The notes: generated from the sequence alone by a model not told the origin. Shown: positions 9,265 to 18,075, numbered from the stretch's first letter. The stretch is 64,000 bases of DNA from Duganella dendranthematis (GCF_012849375.1 NZ_CP051684.1:4402001-4466000), one strand, 5' to 3'. A program made the numbers and translations.

Positions 9265-10434
9265 ATGAATGTAGTTACAGACCCGATGCCTGGCCCGGTG
9301 AAGCCGGCCCCGTCGCAGTTTGGCTTGATTAATCTGTTGAAAGCCGGGGCGGCGCAATTGATCGTGCTGCACCATCTGGCGTTTTATGGCCCGATGTCCG
9401 ATCACGTCCGTCTCATTTTCCCGGCCCTGATCGACTGGCTCGGCGGCAGCGCCCGCATTGCCGTCCAGGTATTCCTGGTCATCGGCGGCTTTCTTGCGGC
9501 CAAATCGCTAGCGCCGTCCGGCCACGCCGGCTATGGTCAGCCGCTGCGCGCCATCTGGCGCCGCTACACCAAACTGGCGCCGGCATTTTTCGCTGCGACG
9601 CTGATCGCCGCCGTGGCCTCGTCGTGGGCGGCGGAATGGATGACCCACGATTCGATTTCCGCCCCCGCCACGCTGAGCCAGCTGGCCGCGCATGCGCTGC
9701 TGCTGCACGGTGTGCTGGGCTACGCGTCGGTGTCGGCCGGGGCCTGGTATGTGGCCATCGACTTCCAGTTGTACGCCTTGCTGGTGCTGGCGCTGTGGGT
9801 CGGCGGCATCGTCGAGGGCCGGCGGCCGGTGACCTGGCTGATGCCGATGGCCGCCGCAGCGGGCGTCACGCTATCGCTGCTGTACTTTAATCTGGATGCC
9901 GATTGGGACAACTGGGCGCCGTACTTCTTCGGCAGCTACGGTCTCGGCATCATGGCGTGGTGGGCCAGCGATCCGCGCCGCAAGCCGGGCGTGGCGGTAA
10001 TGTTGATGATGATGGCGCTGTTGCCGGCCGTGGCCGGTCTGGCGCTGGAGTTCCGCAGCCGCATCGCGCTGGCGGCCGTGGTGGCGTGCGCGCTGTTCCT
10101 GTTTGGCCGCGTCAAGAGCACCGACCAGGGTCGCGCATGGAGCGTGGTCCACGGCATGGGCAAGATCTCGTACTCGGTCTTCCTGATTCACTTCCCGGTG
10201 TGTCTGCTGGTGAACGCCGCCTTCACCCGCTTCGCGCCGGCTGAACCGGCATGGCAGCTGCTGGGCATGCTGGTGGCGTGGGCTGCCAGTCTGATGGCCG
10301 GCGCGGCTTTCCATCGCTGGGTGGAAACGCCGCTGAGCCGCATGATCAATGCGTTGGGTGAGCAACTGGCGGTGCGTGATGTGCATATGCCACGGCCGTT
10401 GCCTGTGCGCACTAACGGCGTGTCGTTGCGCTAA
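9265..10434 (+). CDS. acyltransferase family 3 integral membrane protein
   Basis: This 389-residue, roughly ten-span protein has the acyltransferase-3 opening: INLLKAGAAQLIVLHHLAFYGP with the conserved His pair, then a segment like VQVFLVIGGFLAAKS and RYTKLAPAFFAATLIAA. The C-terminal region GKISYSVFLIHFPVCLLVN, ending in FHRWVETPLSRM, is typical of OafA/NodX-like O-acyltransferases that modify surface sugars. The ATG at 9265 has AAGGAAT upstream. It stands alone on the plus strand between the tRNA and the TonB receptor. The acceptor is unknown. Confidence 0.85.
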   Translation: MNVVTDPMPGPVKPAPSQFGLINLLKAGAAQLIVLHHLAFYGPMSDHVRLIFPALIDWLGGSARIAVQVFLVIGGFLAAKSLAPSGHAGYGQPLRAIWRRYTKLAPAFFAATLIAAVASSWAAEWMTHDSISAPATLSQLAAHALLLHGVLGYASVSAGAWYVAIDFQLYALLVLALWVGGIVEGRRPVTWLMPMAAAAGVTLSLLYFNLDADWDNWAPYFFGSYGLGIMAWWASDPRRKPGVAVMLMMMALLPAVAGLALEFRSRIALAAVVACALFLFGRVKSTDQGRAWSVVHGMGKISYSVFLIHFPVCLLVNAAFTRFAPAEPAWQLLGMLVAWAASLMAGAAFHRWVETPLSRMINALGEQLAVRDVHMPRPLPVRTNGVSLR

Positions 10435-10490
10435 GAGGAGGTTGCTGAGTTATACCATTTTGGAATGCCATTTCGTAAAGAAGTAATAGA

Positions 10491-10517
10491 TTGACATGGT
10501 TATGTCGGGCGTAAGAT
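10491..10517 (+). promoter_or_regulatory. possible sigma-70 promoter of the TonB receptor gene
   Basis: A perfect TTGACA (10491-10496) is followed after 15 bases by TAAGAT (10512-10517). The spacer is short, so the box assignment is tentative. It lies about 55 bases before the ATG of the receptor gene. Confidence 0.4.
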
Positions 10518-10570
10518 CAGACCGGCTACACAGATGTCATTCATAAAACTTACAAAATGGAGACAACATC

Positions 10571-13339
10571 ATGGCTATACCTCACGCAACTCTGCGTCAA
10601 ACCGTGCTGGCCGCGCTCATTGCCGACCTGCTGTTTTCCCTCAGCGCCCAGGCGCAAACCACCGACCAAACTGCCGACACCGGTCCGACAGTGGTGGTCA
10701 GCGGCATCCGTGCTTCGCTTAGCTCCTCGCTCAACACCAAGCGCATGCAGGATGGCGTGGTCGACGCCGTGTCCGCCGAGGACGCCGGCAAATTCCCCGA
10801 TACCAATATCGCCGAATCGCTGCAGCGCGTCACCGGCGTGCAGATCCAACGCAACGGCGGGGAAGGGCGTTACATCTCCGTGCGCGGGCTGGGGCCGGAA
10901 TTCAACAACGTGCTGGTCAACGGCCGCACGCTGACCAGCGATACCGGCGGCCGCGAGTTCTCGTTCGACCTGCTGTCGTCCGACCTGATTTCGAAGGCGC
11001 TGGTGTACAAGACCTCGCAACCGTTCCTGCCCGAGGGCGGCATCGGCTCCACGGTGGATATCCAGACTGCGCGGCCCTTGTCCGGCAAGGTCGGGCACAC
11101 GTCGGTGGTCAACGTGTCGGAATCGTATGACTCCAACTCGGAGAGGAAAACGCCCAACATCAGCGGCATGTACTCGTTCGCCAACGCCGAGCGCAACTTC
11201 GGCGTGACGACCTCGCTGTCGTACACCGACCGCGCCTCCAAGCAGAACAAGGCGATTACCGATGCGTGGAATTACCGAGACGTCTCGCTGATCAACGGCG
11301 ACCTCAATTCCAAGGGCCTGACCATGGCCGACGTCACCACCAAAAAACTCTACCTGCCGCAGAGCTTCGGCTACCAGCAGGAAAACGAAAGCCGCAAGCG
11401 CCTGGTCGGCAATCTGACCGTGCAATACAACCCGTCGCCGACGTGGAAGATGACTGCCGACGCGCTGTACTCGCGGCTGGACCAGCGCAACGACGTGATC
11501 GCCTTCAGCGACTGGATCAACCCGCAACTGCTGGGGGCGCAGGTGAATCAGAATAACCAGGTCACCAGCTTCCTGCGTCCGGGCGCGACGTTTTACGCCA
11601 ACAATCCGGCGCTGTCCGGTCCCGGAAGCCTGCTGGGCGAGGCCAACTCCAACGACATGATCGTTAAAGGCGGCGACCGGCTGTCGATCACGCGCGCGTT
11701 CGGCCTGAATTCCAAGTGGGCGCTGGCGCCGGAGTGGAAGCTGGAGGGCGATGTGTCGACCTCGCGCACCACCTCGTACTCGCCGGATATGTGGGTGGTG
11801 GCCGGCATGGTGCCGAAGAATGGCGACGTACTGAGCTTTGGCGGCACGCCGTCGGTGGTGTTCGGCGACGGCATTGACGATCCGACCGCAGTGCGTGCGC
11901 ACGCCGTCTCGAATGGCGACATCCGCAACCACGACAAATTGTCGGAAGGTCGGCTGGGCCTGAACTGGAGCCATGAGATTGGCTACTTCAAGGGCATCGA
12001 TACCGGCCTTGGCTATTCCCAGCGCAGCGTCGACCGTACCGAGTGGAAGAACGATGCGTGGAATACCTTCAGCGGTTACCATCTGCCGCTGCCGTCGTCG
12101 CTGTTCACGGTGACGCCGATGGATAACTTCATGGGCAACGGCGCGCAGGTGCCGAGCGCCTACCTGAGCTTCGATCCGTATGCGTACATGAACTACCTGA
12201 ACCAGCGCTCGATCCTGGCGCAGTCCAACGACCCGGCGCTGTACCTGGACACCACCAAGTACCCCAATGGCCCGATGGCGATCGACTATACCTTGCCGTC
12301 GATGTGGGGCGTGAAGGAGAAAGTCTCCAACTTCTTCGTCGACAGCAAGTGGGAAGGCGCGGGCTGGTCGGCCAATGCCGGCGTGCGCGTGGTGCATGTG
12401 CAGTCGAGCTCGACCGGTATCAGCCGTGTGCTGCTGTCGGCCACCAAGAGCCCGAACGACACCACCTTCATTTCCAACTGGGGACCGATGACCACCACCA
12501 CAGTCGACAACAGCTACAACAGCGTGCTGCCGTCGGCCAACCTGAAGTTCGACCTGACCCCGGAGATGTTGCTGCGCCTGGCCGCCTCCAAGACCGAGAC
12601 GCGGCCGACGCTGAACCAGATGGGCGTGGACAACTACTACGGCGGCCGCTTCGGCGATGTGCAGACCGGCGGCGGCAATCCTTACCTGAAGCCGATGAAG
12701 TCCAATAACTACGATGTGTCGTGGGAATGGTATCTGTCGAAAACCAACTACGTCAGCGCGGCGGTGTTCCAGAAATACGTGTCGGACTTTCTGGAAACGC
12801 GGCTGGTGGACATGAAGATTCCGCAGTTTGACGAAATCGTCCACGACACCCGCGTGCGCAACGGCCAGAAGGGCAGGATCAAGGGCGTGGAGATCGCCGG
12901 CCAGTATGCGTTCGACACCGCGATTCCGTGGTTGCGCGGCTTCGGCGTGACGGCCAACTATACGTATGTGGACGCCAGCGCCAGCCGCGAGGTGGACAGC
13001 AGTACGCCGGCGTGCGGTTATCCAGGCTTGTCGCCGCAGTCGTACAACGGTTCGCTGTTCTACGAGAACAGCAAGTTCCAGGCGCGCGTGAGTTACAACT
13101 GGCGCAACCACTTCTCGGTCGATTGCGGTGGCGGCAGCACCCAGCCACGCACCCGCGCCGCCTATGGCCAGACCGACGCCAGCCTGCGCTACAACCTGAC
13201 GCCGACCTTGTCGCTGTACGCCGACGCCATCAACCTCAACAACGCGCGCACGCATGAATATGCGCTCAACGAGAGTCAGTTCCTGACGCTGGAAGATGTC
13301 GGCCGCCGCGTCAGCATCGGCCTGCGGGCGGCGTTCTAA
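10571..13339 (+). CDS. TonB-dependent receptor (Caulobacter-type, large)
   Basis: This 922-residue outer-membrane receptor has a signal peptide (about residues 1-28, ending SAQA). Its plug domain contains VVVSGIRASLSSSL, SAEDAGKFPDTNIAESLQRVTGVQI and the ISVRGLGPEFNNVLVNGR box. A long barrel ends in the required aromatic residue (VSIGLRAAF). The plug wording and length fit the TIGR01782 TonB-Xanth-Caul group, often tied to uptake of sugars or other large organic molecules. A Shine-Dalgarno TGGAG lies 8 bases before the ATG. A strong terminator follows, so it is monocistronic. No sigma/anti-sigma pair or degradative genes lie next to it, so the substrate cannot be read from context. Confidence 0.93.
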   Translation: MAIPHATLRQTVLAALIADLLFSLSAQAQTTDQTADTGPTVVVSGIRASLSSSLNTKRMQDGVVDAVSAEDAGKFPDTNIAESLQRVTGVQIQRNGGEGRYISVRGLGPEFNNVLVNGRTLTSDTGGREFSFDLLSSDLISKALVYKTSQPFLPEGGIGSTVDIQTARPLSGKVGHTSVVNVSESYDSNSERKTPNISGMYSFANAERNFGVTTSLSYTDRASKQNKAITDAWNYRDVSLINGDLNSKGLTMADVTTKKLYLPQSFGYQQENESRKRLVGNLTVQYNPSPTWKMTADALYSRLDQRNDVIAFSDWINPQLLGAQVNQNNQVTSFLRPGATFYANNPALSGPGSLLGEANSNDMIVKGGDRLSITRAFGLNSKWALAPEWKLEGDVSTSRTTSYSPDMWVVAGMVPKNGDVLSFGGTPSVVFGDGIDDPTAVRAHAVSNGDIRNHDKLSEGRLGLNWSHEIGYFKGIDTGLGYSQRSVDRTEWKNDAWNTFSGYHLPLPSSLFTVTPMDNFMGNGAQVPSAYLSFDPYAYMNYLNQRSILAQSNDPALYLDTTKYPNGPMAIDYTLPSMWGVKEKVSNFFVDSKWEGAGWSANAGVRVVHVQSSSTGISRVLLSATKSPNDTTFISNWGPMTTTTVDNSYNSVLPSANLKFDLTPEMLLRLAASKTETRPTLNQMGVDNYYGGRFGDVQTGGGNPYLKPMKSNNYDVSWEWYLSKTNYVSAAVFQKYVSDFLETRLVDMKIPQFDEIVHDTRVRNGQKGRIKGVEIAGQYAFDTAIPWLRGFGVTANYTYVDASASREVDSSTPACGYPGLSPQSYNGSLFYENSKFQARVSYNWRNHFSVDCGGGSTQPRTRAAYGQTDASLRYNLTPTLSLYADAINLNNARTHEYALNESQFLTLEDVGRRVSIGLRAAF

Positions 13340-13346
13340 CGGCTGC

Positions 13347-13386
13347 AAAGACGCCAGCTTGCTGTTGTAAAGCTGGCGTCTTTTTC
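13347..13386 (+). terminator. Rho-independent terminator after TonB receptor
   Basis: A perfect 14-bp stem (AAAGACGCCAGCTT with its complement) with a 9-base loop and a T-tract starts 8 bases after the receptor stop. Confidence 0.95.
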
Positions 13387-13509
13387 ATTCCATTTCGACA
13401 CTAATCAGTGTATTTCTTGCATTTCTTCATGCCGAGTGTTATCTTGATTTCATCGAGGAAATTATATTGTTTCCTTGGAAATTCCTAGCCAGGCGCCCGG
13501 AGACCCAAA

Positions 13510-14142
13510 ATGCACACCATTCTCAAAGCCGTACTGATCAGCTCATTGTTTGCCGCCACTGTTGCCCATGCCGCCAATCCTGGCCCGGGCGCTTCCAGCG
13601 CGAACGACGTCACGTTGACGCATCACAGCGCGGACCAATTCGCTTTGGTTCAAGGCTCGCAGATCAATCCCGTCAATTCGACGGCCGGCTTTGCCAGCCA
13701 GTTCTTCGGCACTACCGGTGTCGCGGCGAGCGACTGGGTGCTGGCTGGCACGGTTGAGACCAGCAACAACATGGTGTTCAGCGACAAGGTGCTGGGCGAC
13801 CAATTGACGTTCTCCCTGGCGCAAGCGCAGAGCGGCACGAACGGCACTTGGTCGATCACCAACAGCCGCAACGTCAACACCGTGTTCGACCTGGTGCTGT
13901 CGTTCCACGCCGGGAATAATGTCGGCAGCTTCCTGTTCGACCATCTGACGGTCGGCGCGGGGCAAACGGTGACCGGCGACTGGCTGATTCAATGGCTCAA
14001 CAACGCTGGCAATGCCAACAGCGTGCCGACGTTCTCGAACGTGGCCTTCTATACCGCACCGGTGCCGGAACCATCCACCTACGCCATGATGCTTGGCGGA
14101 CTCGCGCTGATGGGCTACGTAGCCCGGCGCCGCAAAGCCTGA
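13510..14142 (+). CDS. PEP-CTERM sorting domain protein
   Basis: This 210-residue exported protein has an N-terminal signal peptide (to about residue 22, ending AHA) and the full tripartite PEP-CTERM tail: VPEPSTYAMMLGGLALMGYVARRRKA, which is the PEP motif, a hydrophobic stretch and a basic end. Such tails are recognised by exosortase EpsH/XrtA-type systems in bacteria that make exopolysaccharide. No exosortase gene is in this window. The body includes SADQFALVQGSQINPVNS and LFDHLTVGAGQTVTGDWLIQW, which resembles a QFxxD subgroup of such proteins (tentative). The start has CGGAGA 7 bases upstream. A terminator follows at once. Confidence 0.9.
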   Translation: MHTILKAVLISSLFAATVAHAANPGPGASSANDVTLTHHSADQFALVQGSQINPVNSTAGFASQFFGTTGVAASDWVLAGTVETSNNMVFSDKVLGDQLTFSLAQAQSGTNGTWSITNSRNVNTVFDLVLSFHAGNNVGSFLFDHLTVGAGQTVTGDWLIQWLNNAGNANSVPTFSNVAFYTAPVPEPSTYAMMLGGLALMGYVARRRKA

Positions 14143-14147
14143 TGTAG

Positions 14148-14176
14148 AAAACGCCAGCTGATGCTGGCGTTTTTTA
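14148..14176 (+). terminator. Rho-independent terminator after PEP-CTERM gene
   Basis: An 11-bp stem (AAAACGCCAGC and complement) with a 4-base loop TGAT and a T6 tract begins 6 bases after the stop. Confidence 0.93.
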
Positions 14177-14229
14177 TGGTGATGCCAGATCGCGCGGCCA
14201 GCTTGTGGGCGCGTTTCTGGCGGCCCCGA

Positions 14230-14487
14230 TCAAGGGGCCTTTTTCTTTTGTACCTGGCGTTGCTGCTGCTTGCGCTGGGTTTGATTCTTGTTCTGTTTGG
14301 CTTCGTAGAGGGCGGCGGCGTCCAGCTTGGCTTGGGCGACGGTACGCAGCTCCTCCTTGTCATCATGCACGACAAAGTAATCGTTATCTTGCGCATCGAC
14401 CACCAGCTTGATCGCAGCTTCATCGGTCAGGTCGTACATCTCGGTGAGCAATGTTGCTATCTCGTCTAGGAACTCTTCGTAAGTCAT
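14230..14487 (-). CDS. conserved small hypothetical protein, 85 aa
   Basis: The frame opens MTYEEFLDEIATLLTEMYDLTDEAAIKLVVDAQDNDYFV, is acidic in its first half, and ends in a strongly basic, glutamine-rich tail (TQRKQQQRQVQKKKAP). No membrane segment or known catalytic motif is present. The small folded acidic domain plus disordered basic tail could be a protein- or nucleic-acid-binding module, but I recognise no family. It converges with the PEP-CTERM gene and its terminator. A GGCCCC/GGGGCC inverted repeat overlaps its stop. Confidence 0.6.
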   Translation of the reverse strand: MTYEEFLDEIATLLTEMYDLTDEAAIKLVVDAQDNDYFVVHDDKEELRTVAQAKLDAAALYEAKQNKNQTQRKQQQRQVQKKKAP

Positions 14488-14578
14488 GGTGCGGTTTTCT
14501 GTTGATGAAAGATGGCGCCATTGTAGCCGTTTCAGCCGCCCAGCTGGGAATAGCCGTTAACTGCGCACGCAGTCATTA

Positions 14579-14631
14579 TTGACTGATTGATCCAAAACAA
14601 ATACACTCGGCCAAATATTGACTAATCAGTC
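14579..14631. promoter_or_regulatory. probable TetR-type operator repeats before the quinone reductase gene
   Basis: TTGACTAATCAGTCCA (14619-14634) contains the near-palindrome GACTAATCAGTC. A related box, TTGACTGATTGATCCA, lies at 14579-14594, exactly 40 bases upstream and matching at 12 of 16 positions. Such dyads are usual for TetR-family repressors. The cognate regulator is not adjacent. Confidence 0.5.
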
Positions 14632-14655
14632 CATAATTTGAGCGAGGAATAAAAA

Positions 14656-15636
14656 GTGAAAGCGATTGTGTATAACCGTTTAGGCGGCTCCGAGGTGCTG
14701 GAGTATGTCGAGCGGCCGGCGCCGTCAGCCGGCCGTGGGGAAGTGCTGGTGCGCGTTAATGTGGCGGGCGTGAATTTCATGGATGTTGGCGTTCGTCAGG
14801 GCATGGCGTGGAACGAGATGCCGTTCCCGCGTGGTATGGGCGTAGAGGGCGCGGGGCGGGTGGTGGCGGTGGGCGAGGGTGTGACCGGCTTTGAGCCAGG
14901 CCAGCGTGTCGCGTGGGTCTACGCGCCAGGCAGTTACGCGGAGATGGCGGCGATCCCGGCTGATGCGCTGGTGCATGTCCCCGAGGTCATTGACGATCGC
15001 ACGGCGGCTGCCATCATGATGCAGGGGCTGACCGCCAGCCACTTCGCCACGGATTTCTATCCCGTCCAGCCTGGCGATGTCGCGCTGGTCCACGCGGCGG
15101 CGGGTGGCGTTGGATTGTTGCTGACGCAGATCATCAAGCAGCGTGGCGGCAAGGTCATCGGACGCGTGTCGTCGGCCGACAAGGTGGTGGCGGCAAAAGA
15201 GGCTGGCGCCGATCACGTGATTGTGGATGCCGAGGGTGCGTTTGCTGCGGAAGTCCTGCGCCTCACCGGTGGGGAAGGCGTGCATGTGGTGTATGACGGC
15301 TCGGGTCCGGCAACCTTCCAGGGCTCGCTGGACGCATTGCGTCGCAGCGGCACCTTCTGCTGGTACGGCCCGGTGCTGGGCGGTCCAAAGGATCTGAATA
15401 TCATGAGTCTACCCAAGAGCATCAAACTCGGCTACGGCGTCTACCGCGACCACATCGCCACATCGGAACTGCTGCGCGAACGTGCCGCACGTTTGTTCAG
15501 CTGGGTGGCGGACGGAACACTCAAAGTGCGCATCGGCGGCGAATACAAGCTCTCCGATGCGGCGCATGCGCACGACGCTATCGCTGGTCGCGCCAGCGTT
15601 GGCAAGCTATTGCTGATCCCGGACGACGCAAGGTGA
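14656..15636 (+). CDS. quinone oxidoreductase-like zinc-independent MDR enzyme
   Basis: This 326-residue medium-chain dehydrogenase/reductase starts at GTG 14656 after GAGGAAT. The N-terminal catalytic fold (VNVAGVNFMDVGVRQG) lacks the zinc-ligating Cys/His set. The Rossmann half has the NADPH loop AAAGGVGLLLTQIIKQRGGKVIG. ASVGKLLLIPD closes the protein as in NADPH:quinone reductases (Qor, crystallin-zeta type). It probably reduces quinones or enals by two electrons. Paired dyads upstream suggest induction by an unlinked TetR-type regulator. It converges on the lipoprotein hydrolase with 4 bases between stops. Confidence 0.85.
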   Translation: MKAIVYNRLGGSEVLEYVERPAPSAGRGEVLVRVNVAGVNFMDVGVRQGMAWNEMPFPRGMGVEGAGRVVAVGEGVTGFEPGQRVAWVYAPGSYAEMAAIPADALVHVPEVIDDRTAAAIMMQGLTASHFATDFYPVQPGDVALVHAAAGGVGLLLTQIIKQRGGKVIGRVSSADKVVAAKEAGADHVIVDAEGAFAAEVLRLTGGEGVHVVYDGSGPATFQGSLDALRRSGTFCWYGPVLGGPKDLNIMSLPKSIKLGYGVYRDHIATSELLRERAARLFSWVADGTLKVRIGGEYKLSDAAHAHDAIAGRASVGKLLLIPDDAR

Positions 15637-15640
15637 TGAA

Positions 15641-16471
15641 TTAGTTATAAACGCCGCCGATAAACGATTGATAGGCACGCCGGGTTTCCGGTTTCGTCAT
15701 GGCGTTCATATGGCCTGCTTCTTGAACTGCTTCAAACCGTTTGTGCTGATTATTCAAACTGTCGAATAGTTCGCGGGAGGTGGCAAGCGGTGTCTGGACG
15801 TCGTTGACGCCGTTGATGATGAACACCGGGTCCTGATACGTCCGCAGTGCGGCGCGGTTGTCGATCGACAGCAGTTCCTGGTCCAGCTTGATGCGCACGA
15901 AGGGCTTGCCGTACCAGGGCACCATATTGTCCGCATACGCTTGCGCGCTGGTGCCGGTGCCTTCCAGCACGAGCGCGTCCAGATGCCGCTGTTTCGCTAG
16001 TGTGGCGGCGACAAAACTGCCAAACGAATGGCCGTGGACGACGAGTTTTCCGCTTGTCGTTGCCCGCACATGGTCATACAGGGCAAGGGTTTCCGCGTTC
16101 AGTTCTGGTAGGCCAAATGCAGATTCGGGCGCATCGCTGCGGCCAAAATCGTGATAGTCGTAGCTGATGAAATTGGCGTTCATCTCGACAAACGGCTTGG
16201 CGATGAATGCGCCATTCACATCAATCCGAACGCCGGAGCCCATGAAGTACAGCACCGTGAATTGCGCGTCCGGCTTATGCACGAAGATGCCCCGGCTGAT
16301 GGCGCCGTCCGGGTGCTTGAATTCGATGTTGTCAATCTGGTACTCCGGCGCCGTCTTCTTCAACATTGACAGCTTCCCTGCGTCTCTGGGGATGAATTGC
16401 TTGGACGTTACGTCGACCGTGGAGCAGCCGGCTAAAGCAATGAGAAGTAAGCAGGTAAGTAGTTGACGCAT
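15641..16471 (-). CDS. alpha/beta hydrolase lipoprotein
   Basis: This 276-residue protein begins with a lipoprotein signal (MRQLLTCLLLIALAGCSTVD, lipobox LAGC), so it should be lipidated and held at a membrane. The body is a serine hydrolase: YFMGSGVRIDVNG, then GHSFGSFVAATLAKQ as nucleophile elbow, INGVNDVQTP as acid loop and a late His in AGHMNAMTKP. The triad looks complete. AAGGAAAAT precedes the ATG. The substrate is unknown. Related proteins are annotated as serine aminopeptidase S33/monoacylglycerol lipase-like. Confidence 0.8.
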   Translation of the reverse strand: MRQLLTCLLLIALAGCSTVDVTSKQFIPRDAGKLSMLKKTAPEYQIDNIEFKHPDGAISRGIFVHKPDAQFTVLYFMGSGVRIDVNGAFIAKPFVEMNANFISYDYHDFGRSDAPESAFGLPELNAETLALYDHVRATTSGKLVVHGHSFGSFVAATLAKQRHLDALVLEGTGTSAQAYADNMVPWYGKPFVRIKLDQELLSIDNRAALRTYQDPVFIINGVNDVQTPLATSRELFDSLNNQHKRFEAVQEAGHMNAMTKPETRRAYQSFIGGVYN

Positions 16472-16524
16472 ATTTTCCTTGAGGACCGATAATCTATGGA
16501 TTGCAAGAATAGCATCTTTCTCTG

Positions 16525-16938
16525 CTAGTTTGTTCGATCCACTATCCGGTCATGCACTGCGCTGAACCAGTCGCCTAGTTGCGATAGGTCGCCGTCAATC
16601 TTCAACTCGCCGGCGGACTGCAAATTTATGAACGCGGCGCGGAAGCGCGGGTCGTCACTCCGCAAGGTGTTGAGCGTGTGCGAGGCTGCTTTCGTTACCT
16701 CGACCGTGATGTCGCCTCGCTCCTCGTGCCCGGCGCCTAGCTGGAAGGCTGGCTTGCCATTGGTGATGTCAAAGCGCAGGCCCTGGACCAGCCCTGGACT
16801 CAGTTCGATACCGTCAATGTAGCGCTCCACCAGGCGAATATTGCACGCCGGTGGAAGTCCGGCCTGCATGGCGGCGTCCACTAGCACCTTGCCCACCATC
16901 TCGAACCACTGCGTTGTGCCGTGAGGTGTCGTATCCAT
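16525..16938 (-). CDS. SCP2 sterol-transfer-like domain protein
   Basis: From the ATG at 16938 this is a 137-residue single-domain protein with the SCP2-like strand pattern: GLVQGLRFDITNGKPAFQLGAGHEERGDITVEVTKAASHTL, then LQSAGELKIDGDLSQLGDWFSAVHDRIVDR. Such domains bind hydrophobic ligands in a tunnel; no enzymatic residues are expected. The stop of the upstream oxidoreductase and this ATG overlap (TGATG), so translation is coupled, which suggests that the two act on the same hydrophobic compound. It should share the palindrome-controlled promoter upstream of the oxidoreductase. Confidence 0.65.
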   Translation of the reverse strand: MDTTPHGTTQWFEMVGKVLVDAAMQAGLPPACNIRLVERYIDGIELSPGLVQGLRFDITNGKPAFQLGAGHEERGDITVEVTKAASHTLNTLRSDDPRFRAAFINLQSAGELKIDGDLSQLGDWFSAVHDRIVDRTN

Positions 16939-17957
16939 CACGCCACCGTGAGGACGATCTTGCCGCGAATGTGGCCGACGGCCGCACGCTCGTGGGCCTT
17001 GCGTGCTTCGGCCAGCGGATAGGTGCTGTCGATGACGGCACGAATCGTTCCGGCATCCAGCATCCGCGCGAGTTCTGCGAGTTGCGCACCGCTGGAGCGC
17101 ACTTGCGTCGACGACACCGTCACGCCCAGCTTCTCAGCCTCGTCGCTACCGGAGAAGCCCAGCGGGAATACAGGGAACAACGCGCCGCCACGCTTCAGCG
17201 TACGTAGGAAGCGGCCCGAAGTAGGACCACCCACCGCGTCGATGACCAGGTCGATATCGCGCACGACATCCTCGGCGGCAGTCTGGGTGTAGTCGATGAT
17301 CTGGTCCGCGCCGAGATCCCGCAGCATTGCCGTGTGTTCGCCCGAGGCCACCGCAATCACACGGGCGCCGCGCCACTTCGCCAGTTGCACCGCGAAGTGG
17401 CCGACGCCACCGGCCGCGCCGTTGACGAGGACGGTCTTGCCTTCAAGCGGAACCGGCTCATGGCGATTCGGCTGCAAAGGATTCTGCACATCGTGGCCAA
17501 GCTCAATCATGAATTGCCAAGCGGTCAGCAGCGACATCGGCGCGGCGGCGGCCTGCACATGGTCGACGCCGGCCGGCTTGCGCGCCACTTCTTCTGCCGG
17601 CACGCTGACGTATTCGGCATAGGCGCGGCTGCCGCCCGCCAGACCGGTGGGGAAGCGCACCATGGCAAACACTTCGTCGCCGACGGCGAAGCCGGTTACA
17701 TCATCCGCCACCGCAGCAATGACGCCCGATATGTCCGTACCCAGTATCAAAGGAAACGACACCGGCGGCTGCCATTCCGGCGGCAGCATCTTGTAGCCAT
17801 CGCGCAGATACCAGTCCGGCGGGTTCACGCCGACCGCATGCACCCGCACCAGCACTTCGCCCGGATTGAGTTCGGGCATCGGCGCTTCTTCATACTGCAA
17901 CACCTCGGGACCGCCGAAGGCATGTTGTCGAACTGCTTTCATCGTCGTGTTTGACAT
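16938..17957 (-). CDS. NADP-dependent MDR oxidoreductase (quinone reductase/enal reductase type)
   Basis: The ATG at 17957 (after AAGGAAAA) gives 339 residues. The N-terminus MKAVRQHAFGGPEVLQYEEAPMPELNPGEVLVRVHAVGVNPPDWYLRDG lacks structural-zinc cysteines. The cofactor loop is VLVNGAAGGVGHFAVQLAKWRGARVIAVASG, and the C-terminus PLAEARKAHERAAVGHIRGKIVLTV is typical. It belongs with NADPH:quinone reductase-like enzymes. It is divergent from a TetR gene, and three CGGAGC-type palindromes fill the gap, so it is very probably repressed by that regulator and induced by an electrophile or quinone. Confidence 0.87.
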   Translation of the reverse strand: MSNTTMKAVRQHAFGGPEVLQYEEAPMPELNPGEVLVRVHAVGVNPPDWYLRDGYKMLPPEWQPPVSFPLILGTDISGVIAAVADDVTGFAVGDEVFAMVRFPTGLAGGSRAYAEYVSVPAEEVARKPAGVDHVQAAAAPMSLLTAWQFMIELGHDVQNPLQPNRHEPVPLEGKTVLVNGAAGGVGHFAVQLAKWRGARVIAVASGEHTAMLRDLGADQIIDYTQTAAEDVVRDIDLVIDAVGGPTSGRFLRTLKRGGALFPVFPLGFSGSDEAEKLGVTVSSTQVRSSGAQLAELARMLDAGTIRAVIDSTYPLAEARKAHERAAVGHIRGKIVLTVA

Positions 17958-17991
17958 TGCTTTTCCTTTTGCGAGAATTGATAATGAGTAC

Positions 17992-18059
17992 CGGAGCAAA
18001 GCTCCGATAATGTGGAGCGGTGCTCCGTTTGTGTTTCAAATATACGGAGCATGGCTCCG
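17992..18059. promoter_or_regulatory. three palindromic operators between oxidoreductase and TetR genes
   Basis: CGGAGCAAAGCTCCG (17992-18006), TGGAGCGGTGCTCCG (18013-18027) and CGGAGCATGGCTCCG (18045-18059) share the consensus CGGAGCnnnGCTCCG. Their starts are 21 and 32 bases apart, close to two and three helical turns, so bound dimers would lie on one face of the DNA. They cover the whole divergent promoter region. Confidence 0.85.
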
Positions 18060-18075
18060 CTTGTCAAGTTATCTG

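Noticed and set aside
10550..13348. 932-codon minus-strand open frame opposite the TonB receptor
   Set aside because: Composition is that of an antisense shadow (H, R, V, G rich); the receptor on the plus strand explains the region fully.
14221..14245. GGCCCC...GGGGCC inverted repeat as a terminator
   Set aside because: The T-run is on the plus strand, where the preceding gene already has a strong terminator; it overlaps the stop of a minus-strand gene and has no T-run in that direction.
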